A DNA stretch of 10,347 nucleotides, from contig DAOVYW010000066.1 of NCBI GenBank assembly GCA_030635415.1, forward strand, positions 1 through 10,347, given 5' to 3'. The stretch's first letter is position 1, and every line of letters starts with the position of its first letter. This DNA is from Candidatus Firestoneibacteriota bacterium. GTDB lineage: Bacteria; Oederibacteriota; JAAXVQ01; JAUVAV01. Both the position numbers and the translations under genes were made by a program. Under the pieces are notes generated by a model. The model was not told where the DNA came from. It saw only the letters and a list, made by a program, of their open reading frames with translations, and ran no database searches. This document shows, one piece after another, positions 1-4,972 of this stretch.

Positions 1-69
1 GGCAAAGGCGGAGCAGGCAAAGGCGGAGCAGGCAAAAGCGGAGCAGGCAAAAGCGGAGCAGGCAAAGGC
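1..69 (+). repeat. 15-bp tandem repeat, four copies plus a partial fifth
   Basis: The unit GGCAAAGGCGGAGCA occurs at 1-15 and 16-30. It recurs with a single G-to-A change at 31-45 and 46-60, and the first nine bases recur at 61-69. The array probably continues beyond the left edge. In the frame that continues into the long open frame it reads AKAEQ, and the only difference between copies is synonymous (AAG/AAA). The unit is a multiple of three, so copy-number change would lengthen or shorten the protein without a frameshift. Confidence 0.95.
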
Positions 70-745
70 TAACTCGGTAAAAAAGGAACAAGTTAAAGTA
101 CCAAAAGCAAAGACGGATACAGTCAAGCAGAAAGGAATCCGGATTCCAGCTCCCATAGATGAAAGGAAAGTAAAAAACGAAAAATCACTAAATCCCATAT
201 CCAAGGACATTAGTGAGAAATTTATCCCGGTCAGGGAAAAATGGTTTGCGGAATGTGTAAACAAAATAAGGATTTATAATAAAAAGCAGAAAAATGATGG
301 CGATCAAATTATTATTAAAAATCAGCGGCTCGGCGGGGAAGCGGAAATAGTCCTTAAAGTCCTGCAAATAAAGGTAAGCAATGATTATCTCGGACAATAC
401 AAGTATTTGGAAGATAATGCCGGGGTTGGTTTTAAAGATAAACTGGAAACCTGCGTTTTTGTAGAACAAAGCGCTGAATGCTTAACCTATTTTAAAAAAA
501 TCCAGACAGATAAAGAAGAAAATTCGAATATAGAAGAAAGTGAAGCCGCGCAATTACTCGATATGGCCCGCACGGTAGCGGCCTATATTACTGCTTTGCC
601 GGGATCGAAAGCCGTTGCTGATCTGGTGGCGGAAAATATCCTGGAATTTATTGACCTTACGCATATCGAGAGTGCCAAAGCTTTGGGTGATAAAAAAACC
701 GTGGCAAAACTTTCCAGCAAAATAGAGAATCTAAAAAGGAGATGA
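2..745 (+). CDS. C-terminal part of an unrecognised Lys/Glu-rich protein with AKAEQ repeats
   Basis: The frame is open from base 2 to a TGA at 743-745 (247 residues visible) and the 5' end lies outside the window. The visible part starts with four full AKAEQ pentapeptides, then a Lys-rich linker to about residue 70. After that comes a mixed, more globular region containing KFIPVREKWF, and finally an Ala/Leu-rich helical tail ending SSKIENLKRR. No signal peptide, membrane segment or catalytic motif is visible in this part, and I do not recognise the family. The stop is followed after 7 nt by the ATG of the STAS/ATPase gene, and the AAGGAG for that gene lies inside this gene's last codons. The two are therefore probably co-transcribed and translationally coupled, which suggests (inference) a related role. 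An internal TTG at 407 could serve as a start, but the open frame and coding character upstream argue against it. Confidence 0.7.
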   Translation, partial: AKAEQAKAEQAKAEQAKAEQAKANSVKKEQVKVPKAKTDTVKQKGIRIPAPIDERKVKNEKSLNPISKDISEKFIPVREKWFAECVNKIRIYNKKQKNDGDQIIIKNQRLGGEAEIVLKVLQIKVSNDYLGQYKYLEDNAGVGFKDKLETCVFVEQSAECLTYFKKIQTDKEENSNIEESEAAQLLDMARTVAAYITALPGSKAVADLVAENILEFIDLTHIESAKALGDKKTVAKLSSKIENLKRR

Positions 746-752
746 GCTGATC

Positions 753-2015
753 ATGAGTCGCGCCATTGAGATGTCTTGCCAGAGAAACAAATTGCTTCCC
801 AACGTTACTGTTCTTCGGATTACAGGAGTAATTGACTCCGACACTGCCACGATATTTGAAAAGGAACTGGAAACCCTGTGGGAGGAGAAACATTACCGTC
901 TTTTAGTGGATCTGGCCAATGTTAATTATGTCAGTTCAGCCGGCGTAGGTATATTTGTCGGCATGCTCCAGAAGTTCCGGGAGAAGCCGGAAGGAGACAT
1001 GAAAATCTGCAGGGTCTCTCCAAAAATCATGAAGGTGTTTGAAGCCATTGGACTGGATCATATAATGGAATTTATCAAGGAAGAGTCGGATCTGAAAGTC
1101 TGGAAAGCGGAAATTCAGATTATTGAGAACTTTGACCATTTTCATATAACCTGCACGGCTGATGATAAGTTCAGCGGCGAGGAATTTAATCTGCGCGTAG
1201 AAGCCAGAGATGCCAATCGAAACCTGATAGACGATTATATGGAAAAACCCCGGGTGAGCGTATCGGACGGGCTGGTATTCCCGAGGGAATTATCGGGTTT
1301 CCAGCATGGCATATGGGAAGGCCCCATAGCCATGACCGGCACCGGCCAAGTCGAGATTGGTTTAAGCCATGAAAAAAAACAGAGTGTTTTGAAGATTAAT
1401 TTGAAGGCCAGACCCGGGCAGGCTGAATTTCCGGTGAAAATAAATTGCCGCACCTGCCGGAACGAAGTTAAGGTTAAGGCTTCGGATATTTATCGCTGCG
1501 AGGAATGCGATGAAACCTTCTTGGTGGATGCCTGGGCGCATGTTTTTACTATTAAGCCGGGAAGCACAGCCAAAAGAAGAACGACCCGCTATAAGGGTAT
1601 GGAACTTAAGATTAATGCTGATTTCAAATATATCGGCGTTATCCGCCGGACTATCAGCGGTTTGTGCGAGCAGGAAGGCATGGACGAGGAAACCACCAAC
1701 ACCGTGGCTCTGGCGATTGAGGAAATTCTGCATAATTTGGTGGAACACGGCAATGATTTTGATCCCTGGCAGATTTTCCGGATCCGGCTGGATTTTCAGA
1801 AAAAGCAGTTGAAAATCCAGATTCGTGATTACGGAGATCCTTTTGATGTCACTAAGCAGAAGGATATCTCTCTTAAATCCAGCGCCCTGAAAGGCTCCAA
1901 ACGGGGAGTCGGGAATTTTCTGGTCAACCAGATGATGGACAGCGTCAAATATGAAAGTCTGAAAAATTACAACCAGCTGACCATGCTGAAGTATTATGAC
2001 CCTTTGGAGGATTGA
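753..2015 (+). CDS. STAS / Ig-like / zinc-ribbon / RsbW-like ATPase fusion (cis partner-switch protein)
   Basis: A 420-residue protein without signal peptide or membrane helix, so presumably cytoplasmic. Residues about 14-115 form a STAS domain of the SpoIIAA/RsbV type: RITGVIDSDTA, then LVDLANVNYVSSAGVG, where Ser62 matches the serine phosphorylated in SpoIIAA. Residues about 124-220 look like an Ig-like beta domain (FNLRVEARDANRNLIDDY, then GIWEGPI). Residues 232-252 hold a zinc ribbon (C232, C235, C249, C252). Residues about 284-415 are a HATPase_c_2 domain: N-box E324, N328, H332; G1 box D359-Y-G361; G2 region GSKRGVGNFL followed by MMD. In the known families, RsbW/SpoIIAB-type kinases bind sigma factors and phosphorylate the STAS partner. 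Here both partners are in one chain, so self-phosphorylation or an intramolecular switch is an inference. AAGGAG at 736-741 is 11 nt from the ATG. No sigma factor gene is adjacent. Confidence 0.9.
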   Translation: MSRAIEMSCQRNKLLPNVTVLRITGVIDSDTATIFEKELETLWEEKHYRLLVDLANVNYVSSAGVGIFVGMLQKFREKPEGDMKICRVSPKIMKVFEAIGLDHIMEFIKEESDLKVWKAEIQIIENFDHFHITCTADDKFSGEEFNLRVEARDANRNLIDDYMEKPRVSVSDGLVFPRELSGFQHGIWEGPIAMTGTGQVEIGLSHEKKQSVLKINLKARPGQAEFPVKINCRTCRNEVKVKASDIYRCEECDETFLVDAWAHVFTIKPGSTAKRRTTRYKGMELKINADFKYIGVIRRTISGLCEQEGMDEETTNTVALAIEEILHNLVEHGNDFDPWQIFRIRLDFQKKQLKIQIRDYGDPFDVTKQKDISLKSSALKGSKRGVGNFLVNQMMDSVKYESLKNYNQLTMLKYYDPLED

Positions 2016-2027
2016 GCTTCCGAGGGG
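2000..2027. terminator. Weak stem-loop across the convergent gene ends
   Basis: CCCTTTGGAG (2000-2009) can pair with CTTCCGAGGGG (2017-2027), with several G-T wobbles, around a 7-nt loop that includes the TGA of the STAS/ATPase gene. It sits between two convergent genes only 21 nt apart, where a bidirectional terminator is plausible. The following T-tract is poor (GGTATTTG), so this is tentative. Confidence 0.25.
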
Positions 2028-2036
2028 GGTATTTGA

Positions 2037-2648
2037 TTAGAAATTAATTTTTGCCAGTCGGCAGCCGAAAATCGGTTCGCGTTTTAATTTCGGAACCATG
2101 TGGGGCAGACCGGCCATCTCGGGGCTTAGGCCGATCTTGCCGGATAGAAGATCATCTCCTCCGCTGCTGGGGGCGCTGAATTCCAAAACCACCAAGCCCA
2201 GCCCTAAAGCAGCGCCAATCAGGCCGCCTAAGCCGATTTCCGTATTAAAATTCCTGTCATCATAACGGGCATAAGCGATGGTAGCAACCATGGCCCCCAT
2301 AAGCATTCCGACCCCGGTGCCGCCGGCAATGTATTCCATAAGAGGATAAGGGGTACTGGATACCGGCGTGGTGAATTGATAAAGACCGATTCCGGCTCCC
2401 AGGAGGGCGCCGCCAAGTGCGCCATAAATCGGGCCGATTAATATTAATTCGGAATCCGTGTTGTCTTCCATGCCATACCCCATAAGGCCGGCCGATAAAC
2501 CGATTAGGGTGCCGGACGCTGCTCCGTTTAAAATGTTATTATAAAGGAGGCGTCCGCGGCTGTACTGATAGCCACTGGCCCAGATGCTGTTGGCATTAGA
2601 AAGGAATAAAATAATTGCCAGTAAGGAGAGAAGATATTTTGTTTTCAT
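2037..2648 (-). CDS. Secreted glycine-zipper protein, function unknown
   Basis: A 203-residue protein read on the minus strand. It begins with a Sec signal peptide (MKTKY, then LLSLLAIILFL, with a likely cleavage near residue 24 in SIWASG). Four hydrophobic Gly-rich stretches follow: about 42-60 (SGTLIGLSAGLMGYG), 72-89 (YGALGGALLGAGIG), 108-123 and 138-152, each with G-xxx-G spacing typical of glycine-zipper helices. The tail about 160-203 is polar and ends RLAKINF, with a terminal Phe as in many outer-membrane proteins. The start is well supported: GGAGGT (minus strand, 2654-2659) lies 5 nt before the ATG, and a sigma70-like promoter lies upstream at 2708-2737. The gene converges with the STAS/ATPase gene and diverges from the beta-barrel gene, so it forms its own transcription unit. 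A location in or at the outer membrane is inferred, and no specific family is recognised. Confidence 0.8.
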   Translation of the reverse strand: MKTKYLLSLLAIILFLSNANSIWASGYQYSRGRLLYNNILNGAASGTLIGLSAGLMGYGMEDNTDSELILIGPIYGALGGALLGAGIGLYQFTTPVSSTPYPLMEYIAGGTGVGMLMGAMVATIAYARYDDRNFNTEIGLGGLIGAALGLGLVVLEFSAPSSGGDDLLSGKIGLSPEMAGLPHMVPKLKREPIFGCRLAKINF

Positions 2649-2707
2649 GAATTACCTCCACCAAAAATCCCGGAAGTTACTGTGGGGCGTTAATAGAAAT
2701 CCTTTAA

Positions 2708-2737
2708 AGTATAACAGCAAATAATTTAAAGCGTCAA
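2708..2737 (-). promoter_or_regulatory. Sigma70-type promoter for the glycine-zipper gene
   Basis: On the minus strand, TTGACG (2737-2732) is followed after 18 nt by TATACT (2713-2708), one mismatch from consensus in each box. It lies about 60 nt upstream of the ATG at 2648 and its ribosome-binding site, giving a short untranslated leader. Confidence 0.6.
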
Positions 2738-2914
2738 TGATAAACCCCGACTCCTATATAAAAAATCACCAGGCTATTTTCTGTGAGCAGCCGCGATTTT
2801 TTTGGTTCTGCGGTCATCTCCAATCGCTAAAAAGTCTCCGAAAACTTCCGATGTCGGCTCTTTTGGCTTGGCGCGTATGGATATTCAAAAAATCTGGAAA
2901 GCGGAACAAAGGAA

Positions 2915-2943
2915 TTGACGCTTGAAGGCATGAATGATACGTT
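2915..2943 (+). promoter_or_regulatory. Possible promoter for the beta-barrel gene
   Basis: TTGACG (2915-2920) is one mismatch from the -35 consensus. It is followed at 17 nt by TACGTT (2938-2943), a poor -10 box. It is the best placed candidate upstream of the GTG start at 3021 and would put the 2963-2991 hairpin in the leader. Confidence 0.3.
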
Positions 2944-2962
2944 TATTCTGAAAAGCAAATTC

Positions 2963-2991
2963 CTGTTAGTCTTCCGTAAGCAGACTAACAG
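2963..2991. other. Perfect 10-bp inverted repeat (hairpin) upstream of the beta-barrel gene
   Basis: CTGTTAGTCT (2963-2972) and AGACTAACAG (2982-2991) are exact reverse complements around a 9-nt loop. The right arm ends 19 nt before the GGAG ribosome-binding site of the gene at 3021. No T-tract follows, so it is not a standard intrinsic terminator. It may be an operator, an mRNA 5' stabiliser or the remnant of a repeat. Confidence 0.7.
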
Positions 2992-3020
2992 TCTCGGTTT
3001 GAAAATGAACGGAGAAAAGA

Positions 3021-4253
3021 GTGGATACCATTAAATCATTGACCCGATGTTTTTGGGAAATCATACTGTTTACTATATTCTTATTTCAAACCTCCGCCTT
3101 ATATGCTTCAATTGGCGTCTTGCATAAAGACAAATCCGAAATGTTTCTGTTTGAGAAGGTCGGGAAAACCGGAAATTTGCTCGATAATCCGGCCCGACTG
3201 AAAAAAATACCAGAATACATTATTTATAACTATTTTAACCTCGTGCTGGCGCATGCAGAGCCCTATGATCCGGTTTTTGCGAAAAGCACACGAAACGATG
3301 AGGTGGGATACAACGCCCAAGTCATCGCTCCCATTAAGAATCTATTTACCGTGAATCTGGGATATAATTACGCGCAACAAATCTATGAAAATAACAGCAC
3401 TTCTTCCATAGACGCGTCCTATTTTAAAGAAACAGTCAAAACCCTGCAGCGGAATATAAATGCCGGTCTCGCCATTGACATTGGTTATTTTATCGAGCAT
3501 ATGATGATAGGCTATTCCATTCAATACAGTGATCAAGATAACCTCGGGGATTACTTCTCCAACATTGCGCAGAGCTATGCTTATGCCAACAACCGTGAAG
3601 TTTATCAACATAAGCTGGGAGTCACACGAGACGGGTGGGGCATGTATGTGTCCTGCACCGGGGAGTTATATTTCGGCGAATATAACCAAACCAGGGAAGT
3701 TAAATTCTGGTTAAGGACCATAGGCACGACACTGAGGAAAATTTGGGGTGAAATTGACGGGGGAAATATAAGCATTTCCGCCACCTATGCCAACACCAGT
3801 TTAGGAGACCAAAAATTCGAGGTTGCCCGGCCGGAATACCAACTGATTATTCCGGATAACAAAGTGAATTTATCCGGTTACTATCATTATCCTCAACCAG
3901 GGATAGCTTGTGCCCTGGGGGTTGAATTAAACTACGAGGAAACGCAGTACTATAAGCCGGCGGAGTTTGTCTGGGAAGATGACCAGGTATATCAGGCGAA
4001 ATGCCAGGGAATGCTGGCAGCGGAAATATTTCCGTTTTTGCGGCTTTGGACGGAGGCAGCCTTAGTTTATGTTCAGAACACTTTTGCCGGGAATAAATCC
4101 TTGACTTTAGAAAACGCATTCGGAGCCAGGATTGAGCAAGACATAATTCGCATTAATTTTTACATGGTGCCTGAACTGGATGTTTTCTCAGGAAACCAGG
4201 CTGATGACAGCCAAACCTTTAGGGCCGGGATGGATGCTCAATTAAATTTTTGA
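3021..4253 (+). CDS. Predicted outer-membrane beta-barrel protein
   Basis: A 410-residue protein starting at GTG 3021, with GGAG at 3011-3014 six nt upstream. No in-frame ATG gives a better N-terminus. Residues about 11-29 are a Sec signal peptide (EIILFTIFLFQTSALYA). The remainder is rich in aromatic residues and alternating hydrophobic/polar strands, for example FTVNLGYNYAQQIY, GMYVSCTGELYFGEY, ISISATYANTS, VNLSGYYHYPQPGIACALGV and IRINFYMVPELDVF. The protein ends AGMDAQLNF with a terminal Phe, the usual last-strand signal read by the BAM machinery. No plug, TonB box or enzyme motif is visible. I infer a porin-like or assembly-related barrel, or a surface protein of unknown substrate. The gene stands alone between a divergent gene and its own strong terminator. 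Confidence 0.75.
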   Translation: MDTIKSLTRCFWEIILFTIFLFQTSALYASIGVLHKDKSEMFLFEKVGKTGNLLDNPARLKKIPEYIIYNYFNLVLAHAEPYDPVFAKSTRNDEVGYNAQVIAPIKNLFTVNLGYNYAQQIYENNSTSSIDASYFKETVKTLQRNINAGLAIDIGYFIEHMMIGYSIQYSDQDNLGDYFSNIAQSYAYANNREVYQHKLGVTRDGWGMYVSCTGELYFGEYNQTREVKFWLRTIGTTLRKIWGEIDGGNISISATYANTSLGDQKFEVARPEYQLIIPDNKVNLSGYYHYPQPGIACALGVELNYEETQYYKPAEFVWEDDQVYQAKCQGMLAAEIFPFLRLWTEAALVYVQNTFAGNKSLTLENAFGARIEQDIIRINFYMVPELDVFSGNQADDSQTFRAGMDAQLNF

Positions 4254-4258
4254 ACTGG

Positions 4259-4278
4259 GGGGCTAGGAGCCCCTTTTT
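4259..4278 (+). terminator. Intrinsic terminator of the beta-barrel gene
   Basis: GGGGCT (4259-4264) and AGCCCC (4268-4273) form a 6-bp GC-rich stem with a 3-nt loop, followed directly by TTTTT (4274-4278). It starts 5 nt after the stop codon. Confidence 0.9.
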
Positions 4279-4347
4279 GGAGACTGTGTCATAACTCTGT
4301 TTTTGAGCAATTTCACGAAATTTGTCATTTCGAGGCGAAGCCCTGGA

Positions 4348-4470
4348 CTAAATCATCCCCTGGACTAAATCATCCAGGACGGGCAGGACGGGCCGAGAAA
4401 TCCCCAAACGCCCTTTTAAATTAAGCGTTTTCGTGGAGATTCCTCACTTCGTTCGGAATGACAAAGTAAC
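4348..4470. repeat. 123-bp direct repeat, copy 1
   Basis: It begins CTAAATCATCCCCTGG and ends GGAATGACAAAGTAAC, and matches copy 2 at 4577-4699 with only scattered substitutions and no length change. Inside, GAGAAATCCCC (4395-4405) can pair with GGAGATTCCTC (4435-4445) with two mismatches, and AAACGC with GCGTTT, giving a long hairpin around an AT-rich loop. The right end carries the GAACGAAGTGAGGAATC-type motif (reverse strand), which I recall as common in dispersed intergenic repeats of many bacteria. Confidence 0.9.
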
Positions 4471-4576
4471 GCGAATTCAGTATGTGCTATTTAACAACGC
4501 GGATACTTGTTTTGGATGTGTTAAGTCCGACAGCCTCCAGTGCTTCTCTCCAGCTGCGCCAAAAACAGCTCCACAG

Positions 4577-4699
4577 CTAAATCATCCCCTGGACAAAATC
4601 ATCCAGGACGGGCAGGACAGGCCGAGAAATCTCCAAACGCCCTTTTAAATTAAGCGTTTTCGTGGAGATTTCTCGCTTCGTTTGGAATGACAAGGTAAC
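4577..4699. repeat. 123-bp direct repeat, copy 2
   Basis: This is the second copy of the unit at 4348-4470, starting 229 bp downstream of the first. Here the hairpin is intact: GAGAAATCTCC (4624-4634) and GGAGATTTCTC (4664-4674) are exact reverse complements, extended by AAACGC (4635-4640) with GCGTTT (4654-4659). It ends GGAATGACAAGGTAAC, 21 bp before the right terminal inverted repeat of the surrounding element. Confidence 0.9.
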
Positions 4700-4817
4700 A
4701 CAAATGCCTCTAAACTTCATTTATGACACAGCCTCTTCCGAGGGGGAATTTTAAATTCATTTTGGATTTTGGGGATAAGGGTTGGGTTATTCATCCCTGA
4801 ATTTCTCATTTAAAAGC

Positions 4818-4845
4818 TTGGCATTTTATGAGTCTGATATATAAT
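4818..4845 (+). promoter_or_regulatory. Sigma70-type promoter for the PD40 lipoprotein gene
   Basis: TTGGCA (4818-4823, one mismatch) is followed after 16 nt by a perfect TATAAT (4840-4845). It lies 127 nt before the ATG at 4973, predicting a leader of about 120 nt that contains a small CCTG/CAGG stem at 4860-4874. The rest of 4736-4954 is AT-rich with a GAATTT-T-AAATTC palindrome (4746-4758) and no gene. Confidence 0.6.
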
Positions 4846-4960
4846 GAAATCTAAAATATCCTGGTGAAATCAGGCGAGATTGTTTTCTTTATTTGAAGGT
4901 ATAAGCCTGTGGCTGCCAGAGTGAAAATATGTCCATATTATTTACAATTATTTAATGAAC

Positions 4961-4965
4961 GGAGG
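4961..4965 (+). promoter_or_regulatory. Ribosome-binding site that decides the lipoprotein start
   Basis: GGAGG lies 7 nt before the ATG at 4973. An in-frame ATG at 4955 lies upstream of this site and has no ribosome-binding site of its own. The start at 4973 gives a normal lipoprotein signal peptide beginning MAAKKIF. Confidence 0.85.
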
Positions 4966-4972
4966 AATAAAA

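Larger units (their letters stand above)
2649..3020. other. Divergent intergenic region, no convincing gene
   Basis: These 372 bases separate the minus-strand glycine-zipper gene from the plus-strand beta-barrel gene. They hold the minus-strand promoter and ribosome-binding site at the left, a weak plus-strand promoter candidate (2915-2943) and a perfect hairpin (2963-2991). A plus-strand frame is open from 2831 to a TAA at 3032-3034 and overlaps the start of the barrel gene. Its last part (from ATG 2930: MNDTFILKSKFLLVFRKQ and onward) could be a short leader peptide or gene remnant, but no clean ribosome-binding site or family supports it. Confidence 0.6.
4280..4735. mobile_element. 456-bp MITE-like non-coding element with 15-bp terminal inverted repeats
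   Basis: The left end GAGACTGTGTCATAA (4280-4294) and the right end TTATGACACAGCCTC (4721-4735) are inverted repeats with one mismatch in 15. The interior has no credible gene but is full of repeats: two 123-bp direct copies, an inverted GTCATTTCGAGGCGAAG (4324-4340) facing CTTCGTTCGGAATGAC (4447-4462) and its second copy (4676-4691), a tandem 17-bp unit at about 4342-4374, and a tandem AGGACGGGC. No transposase is present and no clear target duplication is seen in the flanks, so this is either a non-autonomous element or a composite of dispersed intergenic repeats. It abuts the T-tract of the preceding terminator. Confidence 0.6.

Noticed and set aside
1..69. Short repeats at the left edge as a CRISPR array
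   Set aside because: The 15-bp units are directly adjacent with no spacers and lie in an open reading frame.
2017..2028. CTTCCGAGGGGG shared with 4735-4746
   Set aside because: A 12-base match is expected by chance in a window of this size, and it gives no convincing target duplication for the element.
2737..2925. Plus-strand 62-residue open frame in the divergent intergenic region
   Set aside because: Its start overlaps the -35 box of the minus-strand promoter, it has no ribosome-binding site, its composition is odd (Trp/Arg/Phe-rich) and it has no family resemblance.
4433..4648. Plus-strand 71-residue open frame
   Set aside because: It lies wholly inside the repeat element and spans parts of both 123-bp repeats, so its open frame is a by-product of repeat sequence.
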